From Adenophora triphylla var. japonica (Eukaryota; Streptophyta; Magnoliopsida; Asterales; Campanulaceae), in contig JAFEMH010002345.1 of the NCBI GenBank assembly GCA_022495995.1, forward strand, positions 124,001 to 188,000: a DNA stretch of 64,000 nt, read 5' to 3'. How positions within the stretch are numbered: the first letter of the stretch is position 1; every line of letters begins with the position of its first letter. The notes under the pieces were generated by a model, which worked only from the letters and a program-made list of their open reading frames with translations, searched no databases and was not told where the DNA came from. Positions 1 to 11,253 of this stretch are shown here, piece by piece. The translations under genes and the position numbers were made by a program.

Positions 1-1761
1 TTAGACCGGTAATAGTCTCATATCTCTCATGACCTTTGTAATTTTATCCCCTGATAAAGATTTTGTTAGTGGATCAGCTAACATCTGATTTGTAGGAAGA
101 TACTCAAGTGCTATCTTTTCCTTTTTAACCATATCTCTAATATGATTATATCTCATAGCAATGTGTTTGCTATGATTTGATATTCTCTTATTCTTTGTAT
201 TGAATATGGCAGCTTGATTATCACAATATAAAGTTGTGGATCCTTTCTTAGAATCAATAAATGGTATTGTTCTTAGAAATCTTCTAAACCATATTAAATC
301 TTTACTAGCCATTGACATGGCTATGTACTCAGATTCCATAGAAGACAAAGCAACACATGCTTGTCTTTTTGAAGACCAAGCAACTATGGCTCCTCCAATA
401 GTAAATAACCATCCACTCGTTGATTTGGAGTTGGTTACATCTGATGCCCAATTTGCATCACTATAACATTCAAGTATAGGTGAATTACACTTGTAATGTA
501 CGCCATATTTTATTGTGAATTTTAAGTACCTTAGTACTCTTTTTAGTTCCGTCCAATGTTCTTCACTTGGATTACTTGTAAATCTACTAAGTATGCCAAT
601 TGCACATGCAAGATCAGGTCTTGTATGATAAACCACATACATTATGCTACCAATTATCTTGGCATATTCTCCTTGATTTACGGCCTCGCCTTTATTTGGA
701 ACTAACTTCATATGAGGGTCAATAGGACTTTTACTTATTTTGCAATCAAAATAATTAAACTTCTTTAATATTTCCTTAATGTAATGTGATTGAGTTAATA
801 TGTAAGTTTTGTACTTTTTGATCACCTTAACCCCCAAAATGACATCTACTGGACCTAAGTCCTTCATGTCAAACACTTGCTTTAAATAGTTCTTTGTTTC
901 ATTAATACAATTAATATCAGAACCAAATATTAGCAAGTCATCAACATATAAAGTTATAACAACTTTATAATTAAGAGTAACTTTAGTAAAAACACAACTT
1001 TCTACTTTACTACTCTTAAACCCAAACTTTCGAATTTCTTGCTTAAACTTCTTGTACCATTGAATTGGTACCTGTTTAAGTTCATATCGAGATTTCTTTA
1101 ATTTACATACTTTATGTTCTTCTCCTTTAGAGACATAACCCTCGGGTTGTTGTATGTAAATCTCTTCATCTAAATCTCCATTTAAGAATGCTGTTTTAAC
1201 ATCCATTTGATGAACCTCTAGTCCATAGGCGGATGCTATAGCAAACATAGTTCTAATTGATGTAAACTTAGTGACTGGTGAAAATGTTTCGAAATAGTCA
1301 ATTTCTTCTTTTTGACTATAACCTTTGGCTACTAATCTTGCCTTGTACTTATCAATAGTACCATCAGTTTTGAGTTTCTTTTTCAAAACCCACTTGCAGC
1401 CAATAGGTTTAGTTTTAGCAGGAGGATTGACTAGAGTCCATGTTTCATTATCAAGTATAGATTTCATTTCATCATCCATGGATCTTTTCCAAAAGTCTGA
1501 ATCAGACATAGACATAGCTTCTTGAAAAGTTTTAGGATCCTCTTCTAACATATATGTAAACATGCCAGGACCAAGGTTCTTTTCAATTCTTTGTCTTTTG
1601 CTTCTCCTTAACTCAACTATTTCATCATTTTCATTGTTATCTAAATTTTCATCATTAGTAATGGCATCACCATTATCATGTGAACTTGATGCATTTTCTA
1701 CTTCAAGTTCTTTTGACAATTCATGGTTTATATCTACCTTGTCTACACTTTTTATGTTCAA
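1..1761 (-). pseudogene. Copia-A reverse transcriptase and RNase H
   Basis: This 586-residue open frame carries the copia RT: WVLKKK, KARLVAKGYSQ, HQMDVKTAFLNG and the catalytic YVDD motif at about residues 274-277. The copia RNase H follows, with SMESEYIAMS and the HSKHIAMRYNHIR block, ending with DPLTKSL and a TAA stop at bases 1-3. In a live element this polyprotein part copies RNA to DNA and removes the template RNA. The frame overlaps the integrase frame by 4 bases in another register, so it is cut off from the upstream polyprotein by a frameshift. The first Met is therefore only the start of an open stretch and not a real start codon. Confidence 0.85.
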
Positions 1762-2612
1762 ATGTTCATAAAAATAGCACGCGTAGCTTCAAACACACGA
1801 TTGTCATTAATTCTCATGAATCTATATGCTTTGCTTATTGAAGAATAACCAATAAATATAGATTTCATAGCTTTACTCCCAAGATTATTTCTTTTCAAAG
1901 TTGCATCTAAAACATATGCAACACAACCCCATACTTTTAAATATGAAATATTAGGCTTACGCCCATTAAATAATTCGTATGGAGTTTTCATATGTTTATT
2001 CACAATTCTGTTATAAATGTAAACATAACTTAATAGTGCCTCTCCCCAGTAGCTCATTGGTAATTTTGAATTTATAATCATGGCAATAACCATCTCCATT
2101 AAGGATCGATTTTTTCTCTCGGCTACTCCATTTTGTGGTGGAGTATTAGGTGCTGAAGATTCCCTAACAATTCCATTTTGTTGACAAAATGAAATCATCT
2201 CGTTTGGAAAATATTCACCACCTCTATCCGATCTTAATCGTTTTATCCTTAGATTGGTTTGATTTTCAACTTCGGCTTTGAAAATTTTAAACTTGTCAAA
2301 AGCTTCATCTTTTGTTCTAAGTAAATACACATATGCAAACTTAAAAAAATCATCAATGAACGTAATAAAATAACGTTTTCCACCTCTTGTCAAAATATCT
2401 TTGTTGTCACAAATATCGGTATGAATTAACTCAAGTAACCTAGTTGATCTTACTACACTTTTAAAAGATGTTTTAGTAAACTTAGATTGAGCGCAACATT
2501 CACAATTATTCATAGAATAAATAGTCGAAGATTTAGGAATATACTCATATTTAATCATACGACTCATTGCATTCATACCAATATGTCCTAATCTAGAATG
2601 TCAAAAATCATG
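1758..2612 (-). pseudogene. Copia-A integrase
   Basis: Copia integrase. The zinc-binding part survives as HSRLGHIG followed by CECCAQSK (H..H..C..C pattern). The catalytic core has HTDIC, the second Asp region with SDRGGEYF, and NTPPQNGVAERKNR with the catalytic Glu. The C-terminal part has WGEALL, YELFNGRKP and IFIGYSS. The Trp codon normally found just before HSRLGH (family pattern LWHxRLGH) is a TGA stop here, and the frame ends with a stop overlapping the RT frame. The protein would insert the cDNA into the genome. This copy is inactive. Confidence 0.8.
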
Positions 2613-2727
2613 CTTTTCAACATTAAAATTAGAATCAACAAAGTAAGAAGAACTGGTAATTTTATTATCAATGCTCAATAAATACATTTGGTTTTTAATG
2701 TAGCCCTTTCTAACAAACGTCCCATTT

Positions 2728-3015
2728 TTAGTGATATTCACTTGTTGGCGCGCGAAAGGTTACTTTAATGCCATTTTCGTCCAATTTAGGAACGGATACA
2801 AGATTCTTCCTCATAGAGGGAATATGGTACACATTTTTCAAAGTAAGAGTCTTTCCCGAAGTGAGGGGGAGAATAATGGTCCCTATGCCCAAGACCTCGC
2901 TTGTAGAAGCATTTTTCATATAAACAGCTTTCGGCTCTTTTACTTCTTCATATGTTTTGAACAAGCTTCGATTTGGAGTTACATGACATGTAGCCCCACC
3001 AATCTGAGTCGACAT
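2728..3015 (-). pseudogene. Copia-A aspartic protease remnant
   Basis: The frame carries GATCHVTPN, then GIGTIILPLTSGKTLTLKNVYHIPSMRKNLVSV, the usual body of a copia protease. The family normally has a D-S/T-G-A-T active site just before CHV. Here the translation reads QIGGATCH, so the catalytic Asp triplet is missing, and gag leaves this reading frame at the same place. A small deletion at about position 2980-3000 most likely removed the active site and shifted the frame together. Confidence 0.75.
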
Positions 3016-3925
3016 TGTTGACTAGACAGATTTCGGAAAGCATGCTAATGAAGTTGCTCTCAACTACATTTGCTTGTTCATCTTTCTGTTGCCCTTTGCG
3101 GTAATAGCAGTTCTTAGCCCAATGATTTATTTTTCCACAAACATAGCAAGAACTCTTCTGCTTTTTCTTAGCTTTACCCTTTCCATCATTTTTAAAGTTG
3201 TTTTTCCGTTTGAACTTTCCTTGGTTTCCCTTGGAAGTTTCGGCAATATTTTTATTTTCCACATAGTTTACACCATCAATCTTCTCAGAAATTGAGTCAT
3301 CACGTTTGAGACTTTCAGTCTCAATTTGGATGCCTTGAAGAAGTTCATCTAAGGTGATGGTCTTCTTCTTATGCTTCAATTTCTTTTGGTAATCTTTCCA
3401 AGAAGGTGGAAGTTTACCAATGATGGTTGAAACTTGGAATGTCTCGGAAATGGGTTCACCCGCGTCGGCACATTCGATGGCTATGTCATTGAGTTCATTA
3501 ACTTGATCAATGACAGGCCTCGAGTCTACCATCTTGTATTCAACAAATTTATTGACCAAAAAAGATTTATTACCAGCATCTTCATTGACGTACCTTCGTT
3601 TGATTGCAAACCAAACTTCAGCGGCAGTTTTGTGTATTTGGAACACGTTGAACAACGTGTTGTTCAATGCTTGCAGAATGGTGAATCGGCAAACGAAGTC
3701 ATCCGACTTCCATTTCTTCACTTTTTCAACAGCCTCGGTTTTATGTGCCTCGGTTGCTTTATCATTTTCATTCTCCTTTGGACAAAGATCACATAGCACG
3801 TAGAATACCTTTGCAATGGTGAGAAGGTATTCCATCTTCAAGCTCCAACGCTTGTAGTTCAGCCCATTTAGTCTCTCTAACTTATCTGCTTCGGGTAATT
3901 GTCCCTTCATCAAAACTGACTCCAT
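2948..3925 (-). pseudogene. Copia-A gag
   Basis: This gag-type nucleocapsid protein starts MESVLMKGQL, with the copia gag fold (UBN2/DUF4219-like: LNGLNYKRWSLKMEYLL near residues 19-35) and a C-terminal zinc knuckle CYVCGKINHWAKNC, i.e. C-X2-C-X4-H-X4-C with Asn in place of the usual Gly before His. A Lys-rich linker precedes the knuckle. The last ~20 residues are out of frame because of the deletion that also damages the protease. The start is chosen at 3925 because it is the first Met after the leader and matches the usual gag beginning. Confidence 0.8.
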
Positions 3926-4520
3926 CTATACGAAAAATTAAATACCTTAAAACTGTTGTATATGACTCAATTGTGGGTAAGAAATCAGTAGGTTAGGCAC
4001 ACCAAAAGATGTTATCTTTAAGGTATTTAATTCGTCCCACTATGGTGTAATGGTCTTAACGAATTTCACCTCCAGGATACAAAACCTACGCACTCTTATT
4101 CAAAGTTACACTCCTTTGAATAACTCGGGAACAATAATCGAAGCTTTAACTGTTTGACTCGAAGAATAGATTTGTTAAGAAGAAAGACTCAAGGAAGTAA
4201 TAAACTCAGTATTTCTATATATTGTATATCAGTTCCAAGGAGTCAAGCCCTATTTATAGAGTTGGTGTTGTGGTCTTGAAAAGACACAACTTATTCGAAC
4301 TGGTGCCTCAGCTGCACGGGCGTGTCACCAAAGTTGCACGGCCGCTCCATGCTTGGCACGGGCGTGTCACAAAAATTGGCACGGCCGCTCCATACTTGCA
4401 CGGGCGTGCTCTACGCCTTGCACGGCCGATCCGGGCGTGCCCCTCCGAACAGTCATACTCTTTTGTAAATGACCATTCAAAGAGTCACAACCCTAAACGT
4501 TTAAACTGATTTACTTCCTC
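3926..4520 (-). promoter_or_regulatory. Copia-A leader and 5' LTR with TATA box
   Basis: This non-coding stretch lies upstream of the minus-strand gag. The sequence CTCTATAAATAGGGC on the minus strand (plus positions 4249-4263) is a good plant TATA box, which would place transcription start near 4220. No match to the initiator-Met primer-binding motif (TGGTATCAGAGC) was found, so either the primer differs or the site has decayed. Exact LTR ends cannot be fixed from this window. Confidence 0.5.
4312..4446. repeat. Alternating GC-rich short repeats in Copia-A LTR
   Basis: Two short motifs alternate three times: GCACGGGCGTG and GCACGGCCGMTCC, spaced 25-35 bases apart, in an otherwise AT-rich element. 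Both are rich in CpG, and their half-sites are complementary (CACG/CGTG), so the segment can fold. Confidence 0.7.
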
Positions 4521-4588
4521 CCTCCTTAATACCATATCCGGTATTAAGATTAATTTAATATTTAAATTAACTAATTTATTTCTTTCTT

Positions 4589-4603
4589 ATATATTATATA
4601 TTA

Positions 4604-4660
<57 letters not shown>

Positions 4661-4662
4661 TA
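4589..4662. repeat. Compound microsatellite (TA)n-(AAT)n
   Basis: A run of TA dinucleotides is followed directly by about 13 copies of AAT, ending near 4660. Confidence 0.95.
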
Positions 4663-5789
4663 ATACTCAAAACTTTAAGCCATTCTTGATATTTTTTCAT
4701 AATAGAGGAAAGCTCAAGCAAGCTTATAGAAACTCTTCAAACTTAGATATTATATATAACAAGTTTAGCTCCACAAGTTTTATTAGTAATTCCATGTGGA
4801 ATAAAGAAGACATAAGAAAACAAGAAATGAAGAACAAGACCTTATATCATGAATGAAAAGGTTGCTTTACAAATTCAATATGAAAGATGACTAATTATTA
4901 TATGTGAATACTACTACATATAACAGATTCAATTTAAAACATTTATGAAATTTGTAGGCTCCAAAATACATTCACGACCAAAAAAAGGAAAATGAGAAAT
5001 TTATCATATAGTCTTTCATTTTAATAAAAACCATCATTTAAAGCATGCGTTTTTAGAATTAATCGTAAGGTTCTTGTTTTTTTGTGAACACGTGTATCAT
5101 TCCTTCCTAATTAAACGCATTTTTTCCTCATGTGAACAATTGATAATTCTCAATTGTTCACAAACCATTTCGCAGTTGTTTACAAAGTTGTTCAAACTAC
5201 ATAAAACATAGTTGTTCTATAAAAGACTCAGATATTTAGATTTCAGTTATATACAAAGGTGGAAATCACTTCAGAGGTGATGGCCGGAGATGGTGAGACT
5301 AGTCGCTGGATGTGGAATGAGTTGATCGACCAGGTGGTGGCACTGGATGGGGGAGGTGATGGCTACAGCGGACGAATATAAGTGGGAAACGGTGCCCGGA
5401 AATAGTGGTGTAGGAGGGATGAAGTTGGAGTTAAAGACTATTTTCGTCCCTAATTTATTGATCTTATTTCATTTTAGTCCTAAAAGTATTTTTTTCGTTT
5501 TCAACCTTGAACTACCTTTCCTATTCTATATCATTCTATCGTTCAATTCTCCGGTAAACCGTTAAACAAAACTTATATGGCATGTTGATGTAAGAAAAAT
5601 GTTTAGTTGATCATTTTGTGGATAAACACTAAATTAGGAACTAAATACGTGGTTTTTCATGGCTTTACTTTTATCTGGAAGGTGGGTTGATTACTCGCCC
5701 AATCCCAAAAGAAATTGCTTTTTATTTAATTAAAAGTAAAATTGTTTTTTTTTTAATATTTATTTTGAGATGAAAGTAGAAGATCGTGC
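4663..5789. other. AT-rich intergenic stretch without recognised gene
   Basis: I see no open frame with protein character, no tRNA and no element ends. A GC-richer patch at 5270-5420 contains a 72-codon open frame beginning MGEVMATADEYKW. It lacks a recognisable domain and is most likely chance. Confidence 0.6.
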
Positions 5790-5945
5790 CTTCATTTACT
5801 ATGGATATGTCACTGACAATTTTTTAGTTGTTATGGATGAGTAATTCAATTACTCACTTCCTACCAAAATGAATAATTTAAAAAAATCAAATTTTATTTT
5901 GATTTGATTAAAATAAAAATTGATTATTCATTTTTTGGAATGATG
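5790..5945. repeat. Left copy of a ~155-bp imperfect direct repeat (MITE-like)
   Basis: This segment aligns by eye with 6595-6752: both run CATTTACTATGGAT-type start, TGACAATTTTTAG, a TTACTCAC/TTACTTACT block, TTTGATTTGATTAA and TTGATTATTCATT. Each copy has an internal inverted repeat, and the right copy ends in GGGACGGAGGTAGTA, resembling a Stowaway end. Confidence 0.5.
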
Positions 5946-5950
5946 ATAAT

Positions 5951-6573
5951 CACAAAATCTAGGGAGAAACGCGTTTCTCCATAAGTTATGGAGAAACGGG
6001 TCCCGACATGTTGCGCGACAATGAGCTAGATAGCCAGAAACCTATGAAAGTGATATCCAGAAACCTTCAAATGAATATCCAGAAACCTTCAAAATGTTTC
6101 TGGATATACATTTGAAGGTTTCTGATATCCGTAAAACCTTCAATAGCAATTTCTGGATATGCCCTAACACATTTCCGGATATGCACCTGCCAGCTTTTCT
6201 GGATATGCACCTAACGCTTTACGGATATACATTTCACATCCTTCCCGGCTATCAAATACAAAGCTTCGGATATCAACTGCAAAGCCTTTCATTTATCAAA
6301 TGCAAAGCTTCCGGATATCCGAAGCTTTTGGTCTTGGCCTTGGGTTTTTTTTTTTTACGGATATACATTTCACATCCTTCGGCTATCAAATACAAAGCTT
6401 CCGGATATCAACCTGCAAGCTTCGCTATCAAATGCAAAGCTTCTGGATATCCAGAAGCTTTTGGTCTTGGCCTTGGGGTTTTTTTTTTCTGGTTATCAAA
6501 TGTAAAGCTTCTGGCTATGAAAAACACGTTTCTCCATAGTTATGGAGAAACGCGTTTCTCAGCAGACGCACTC
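5951..6573. mobile_element. Foldback/MULE-like non-autonomous DNA element, 623 bp
   Basis: Two ~34-bp arms at 5964-5998 and 6527-6560 are inverted copies with only a couple of differences. Each arm contains the palindrome GAGAAACGCGTTTCTC plus a CTCCATAAGTTATGGAG hairpin. The 9-mer GATGATAAT occurs just outside both ends (5942-5950 and 6574-6582), a candidate 9-bp target duplication as made by Mutator-like elements. Inside are many TTCTGGATAT/TTCCGGATAT motifs and a tandem duplication of ~133 bp (6221-6356 and 6357-6488). No transposase is encoded. The bases between the duplication and the arms (12-13 bp) do not match each other well, so the exact ends are uncertain. Confidence 0.6.
6221..6488. 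repeat. Tandem duplication inside the foldback element
   Basis: Two consecutive ~133-bp units each run from ACGGATATACATTTCACATC to GGTCTTGGCCTTGGG plus a T tract. They differ at scattered positions. Confidence 0.8.
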
Positions 6574-6594
6574 GATGATAATAGTATGGTTGTG

Positions 6595-6752
6595 AATTTA
6601 GTTACCATGAATAAGTCATGACAATTTTTAGCATTTTTGGACTAGTCATTTAGTTACTTACTCGGTCCCTAAATAAATGATGAAAAAAATTAAATTAAAA
6701 TTTGATTTGATTAAGAGCAAATTGATTATTCATTAGGGACGGAGGTAGTAAT
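6595..6752. repeat. Right copy of the ~155-bp imperfect direct repeat
   Basis: This is the partner of 5790-5945, in the same orientation on the other side of the foldback element. The AT-rich core with TTTGATTTGATTAAGAG and TTGATTATTCATT is shared, and the terminal blocks CTCGGTCCCTAA / TTAGGGACGGAG are inverted, so each copy could be a small Stowaway-like MITE. Confidence 0.5.
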
Positions 6753-7224
6753 TATTTATTGCTTATGTGATTTTTTTGTTATGCGATTGTTATTTGGATT
6801 TATGTTAAATACTGAAAATAGTGTTTGATTTGATTTATGGTGAAGTATAAGCTGAATTGGAGAACCCGGGATTTGGAATTGGTTCTTGTCATTTTAGAGT
6901 TGAGAAGGTTGTGACTTTTTTTTTTTCCAAAACATTTGAAGTTTAATATTTCACAATTTACACTATACCTCCTAACTTAGTAAAAAACTCACACCAACAA
7001 TAATTAATTGCCAACTAAGCATTAATAACTCAAATTAGTCACTTAGTCGGCATTTCTTTCAAATTTTGAACAAAAATTTAACGAAGATTGAATTTGCAAG
7101 TTCAAACGTTGAGTGTAAGGGCATAATTGCCAATGAACTGCTCGTCAGATGATATATTTGCAAGTGGCGGGGGTACCAATCCCCATTTGCCCCTTAGTGA
7201 AGTTATATGACCTTATGATATTAC
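6753..7224. other. AT-rich intergenic stretch, no gene seen
   Basis: Nothing beyond simple AT-rich sequence and a short T run at 6918-6927 is recognisable. Confidence 0.6.
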
Positions 7225-10200
7225 TAGTCAGTAACCAGTCAATACTCGACGAAAATAATGAACCTAATAATTAAATATTATAAAAACAACATGGTGAAAT
7301 TAGGATGGAAAGAATAATACAATTTAAACAAAGTAAATTTAATCTAATAAAATAAACTAATCTAATAATCTAAAATTTAATATGGGGGATAATGATAAGA
7401 GAAATCAGTGCATGCTCCAATACAATGTTTCTACTTTCTACCACCATCACATTCTTTCGGATGAAGTAGTTGAACCGCTGTAGTTTGAATTTATTACGTT
7501 TAAAAATATTTTATTTGCATTTAAAAGCTAAAATTTGTGTTTAAATCAAAATCTAAAATAAAACTCTTCATTGAATGTGACACATGGCGGCTAATAATTG
7601 GTGAACATAGAGCTGACTTGGAATTCCACATGGCGAGCTGTATGGTCTTGAAATGTTTCTGCTTTTATATATTATATAGATTGAATGACCATTATTGTCT
7701 CAAAATAAATGTTCTTTTAAATTTTTTGATTTAATTTTTTTTTCATAATTCATTATATTTTTACAAATCTAAAATTTTGAAAATGAATTAAAAGAATGTT
7801 TATTATTTTTTCTAGATTAAAATTAAATTTTTTAAAATGATTCTTAAATTTTGAAAAAAATAATTCATTTTAGGATGGAGAGAAATACAATTTAAACAAA
7901 TTAAATTTAATCCAATAAAATAAACTAATCTAATAATCTAAAATCTAATATGGGGGATAATGATAAGAGAAATCAGTGCATGCTCCAAGACAATGTTTCT
8001 ACTTTCTACCACCAACACATTTTTTCGGATGAAGTAGTTGAACGCTGTAGTTTGAATTTATTACGTTTAAAAATATTTTGTTTGCATTTAAAAGCTAAAA
8101 TTTGTGTTTAAATCAAAATCTAAAATAAAACTCTTCATTGAATGTGACACATGGCGGCTAATAATCGGTGAACATAGAGTTGACTTGAAATTTCACGTGG
8201 CGAGTAGTATGATCTTGAAATATTTCTGCTTTTATATATTATATAGATAGTCAGTAACCCATCGATACTCGACGGGCATAATGAATCTAATAATTAAATA
8301 TTATAAAAACAACATGATGAAATTAGGATGGAGAGAATAATACAATTTAAACAAATTAAATTTAATCCAATAAAATAAACTAATCTAATAATCTAAAATC
8401 TAATATGGGGGATAATGATAAGAGAAATCAGTGCATGCTCCAAGACAATGTTTCTACTTTCTACCACCATCACATTCTTTCGGATGAAGTAGTTGAACCG
8501 CTGTAGTTTGAATTTATTACGTTTAAAAATATTTTGTTTGCATTTAAAAGCTAAAATTTGTGTTTAAATCAAAATCTAAAATAAAACTCTTCATTGAATG
8601 TGACACATGGCGGCTAATAATTGGTGAACATAGAGCTGACTTGGAATTCCACGTGGCAAGCTGTATGGTCTTGAAATGTTTCTGCTTTTATATATTATAT
8701 AGATTGAATGACTATTATTGTCTCAAAATAAATGTTCTTTTAAATTTTTTGATTTAATTTTTTTTCATAATTCATTATATTTTTACAAATCTAAAATTTT
8801 GAAAATGAATTAAATGAATGTTTATTATTTTTTCTAGATTAAAATTAAATTTTTTAAAATGATTCTTAAATTTTGAAAAAAATCATTCATTTTAGGATGG
8901 AGAGAAATACAATTTAAACAAATTAAATTTAATCCAATAAAATAAACTAATCTAATAACCTAAAATCTAATATGGGGGATAATGATAAGAGAAATCAGTG
9001 CATGCTCCAAGACAATGTTTCTACTTTCTACCACCATCACATTCTTTCGGATGAAGTAGTTGAACCGCTGTAGTTTGAATTTATTACGTTTAAAAATATT
9101 TTGTTTGCATTTAAAAGCTAAAATTTGTGTTTAAATCAAAATCTAAAATAAAACTCTTCATTGAATGTGACACATGGCGGCTAATAATTGGTGAACATAG
9201 AGCTGACTTGGAATTTCACGTAGCAAGCTGTATGGTCTTGAAATGTTTCTGCTTTTATATATTATATAGATTGAATGACTATTATTGTCTCAAAATAAAT
9301 GTTCTTTTAAATTTTTTGATTTAATTTTTTTTCATAATTCATTATATTTTTACAAATCTAAAATTTTGAAAATGAATTAAATGAATGTTTATTATTTTTT
9401 CTAGATTAAAATTAAATTTTTTAAAATGATTCTTAAATTTTGAAAAAAATCATTCATTTTAGGATGGAGAGAAATACAATTTAAACAAATTAAATTTAAT
9501 CCAATAAAATAAACTAATCTAATAACCTAAAATCTAATATGGGGGATAATGATAAGAGAAATCAGTGCATGCTCCAAGACAATGTTTCTACTTTCTACCA
9601 CCATCACATTCTTTCGGATGAAGTAGTTGAACCGCTGTAGTTTGAATTTATTACGTTTAAAAATATTTTGTTTGCATTTAAAAGCTAAAATTTGTGTTTA
9701 AATCAAAATCTAAAATAAAACTCTTCATTGAATGTGACACATGGCGGCTAATAATTGGTGAACATAGAGCTGACTTGTAATTCCACGTGGCAAGCTGTAT
9801 GGTCTTGAAAGGTTTCTGCTTTTATATATTATATAGATTGAATGACCATTATTGTTTCAAAATAAATGTTCTTTTAAATTTTTTGATTTAATTTTTTTCA
9901 TAATTCATTATATTTTTACAAATATAAAATTTTGAAAATAAATTAAAAGAATGTTTATTATTTTTTCTAGATTAAAATTATTTTTTTTAAAATGATTCTT
10001 AAATTTTGAAAAAAAATCATTCATTTTAGGATGGAGAGAATAATACAATTTAAACAAATTAAATTTAATCCAATAAAATAAACTAATCTAATAATCTAAA
10101 ATCTAATATGGGGGATATTGATAAGAGAAATCAGTGCATGCTCCAAGACAGTGTTTCTACTTTCTACCACCATCACATTCTTTCGGATGAAGTAGTTGAA

Positions 10201-11253
10201 CTGCTGTAGTTTGAATTTATTACGTTTAAAAATATTTTGTTTGCATTTAAAAGCTAAAATTTGTGTTTAAATCAAAATCTAAAATAAAACTCTTCATTGA
10301 ATGTGACACATGGCGGCTAATAATTGGTGAACATAGAGCTGACTTGAAATTCCACGTGGCGAGCTGTATGGTCTTAAAATATTTCTGCTTTTATATACTC
10401 CCTCCGTCCCACTATACTTGACACTTCTTTCCATTTTGGGCCGTCCCACTATACTTGACACCTTTAAAAAATAACCAAGTTTTTATATTTTTATATTCAC
10501 TCTACCCCACCACTCATTCTCTCTCTTCATTTTCTATCACATATTTATTCAACCAACACTTCTATTTACCCCACTCATTCTCTCTCTTCATTTTCCACCA
10601 CACATTTTTTTTATTTTATTCTTTTTCCTTGGTTTTTGAACCCACCCCTTGGGTGTCAACTATAGTGGGACGGAGAGAGTATTATATAGATTGAATGACC
10701 ATTATTGTCTCAAAATAAATGTTCTTTTAAATTTTTTGATTTAATTTTTTTTCATAATTCATTATATTTTTACAAATCTAAAATTTTGAAAATGAATTAA
10801 ACGAATGTTTATTATTTTTTCTAGATTAAAATTAAATTTTTTAAAATGATTCTTAAATTTTGAAAAAAATCATTCATTTTAGGATGGAGAGAAATACAAT
10901 TTAAACAAATTAAATTTAATCCAATAAAATAAACTAATCTAATAATCTAAAATCTAATATGGGGGATAATGATAAGAGAAATCAGTGCATGCTCCAAGAC
11001 AATGTTTCTACTTTCTACCACCATCACATTCTTTCGGATGAAGTAGTTGAACCGCTGTATTTTGAATTTATTACGTTTAAAAATATTTTGTTTGTATTTA
11101 AAAACTGAAATTTGTGTTTAAATCAAAATCTAAAATAAAACTCTTCATTGAATGTGACACATGGCGGCTAATAATTGGTGAACATAGGGCTGACTTGAAA
11201 TTCCACGTGGCGAGCTGTATGGTGTTGAAATGTTTCTGCTTTTATATATTATA
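7225..11253. repeat. Tandem array of seven ~567-bp units
   Basis: An anchor (AGGATGGARAGA) recurs at about 7302, 7872, 8325, 8894, 9461, 10028 and 10881. Spacing is 567-570 bp, except for one short unit of ~453 bp (7872-8325) and one of 853 bp that contains a MITE. Units are highly similar. Each carries AATATGGGGGATAATGATAAGAG, CATCACATTCTTTCGGATGAAG and a G-box-like CCACGTGG (variant in some units), and ends in an AT-rich TATATATTATATAGAT segment. The first and third units share an extra leader (AGTCAGTAACC...ACTCGACG). The short open frames that repeat with the unit begin at GTG and are shadows of the repeat. It may be a local satellite or tandemly copied non-autonomous element ends; no coding capacity is seen. 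Confidence 0.9.
10398..10679. mobile_element. Stowaway MITE 1 (282 bp) inside the tandem array
   Basis: It begins CTCCCTCCGTCCCACTATA and ends with the inverse TATAGTGGGACGGAGAGAG, flanked by TA on both sides (10396-10397, 10680-10681), the Tc1/mariner-type target duplication. It interrupts one array unit: removing it restores ~567-bp spacing. It carries no transposase. Confidence 0.92.

Larger units (their letters stand above)
1..4520 (-). mobile_element. Copia-A: Ty1/copia LTR retrotransposon, decayed, 3' end outside window
   Basis: Read on the minus strand the order is LTR-like leader, gag, protease, integrase, reverse transcriptase, RNase H, which is the copia order. The polyprotein stop codon is the first three bases of the window, so the 3' LTR lies off the left edge. 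The 5' LTR lies to the right of gag. Its outer boundary is not certain because the second LTR is not available for comparison; the GC-rich repeats and a minus-strand TATA box at about 4250-4262 fall within it. The coding region has frame breaks in protease, at the start of integrase and at the integrase/RT junction, so the copy is not autonomous. Confidence 0.85.

Noticed and set aside
5347..5565. 72-codon frame MGEVMATADEYKW as a possible small gene
   Set aside because: The second half is a T-rich run of hydrophobic codons in intergenic DNA; no promoter, splice sites or domain support it.
7537..9324. Three nearly identical 65-codon frames (7537, 8560, 9127) that look like a small gene family
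   Set aside because: They begin at GTG inside the 567-bp tandem repeat, recur only because the repeat recurs, and break in other units; no protein domain is seen.
10455..10694. 79-codon frame rich in Phe, Ser and His
   Set aside because: It lies almost wholly inside the Stowaway MITE at 10398-10679 and reads its T-rich interior.
7225..11253. Regular repeats resembling a CRISPR array
   Set aside because: The units are ~567 bp without short direct repeats and unique spacers, and the DNA is plant nuclear.
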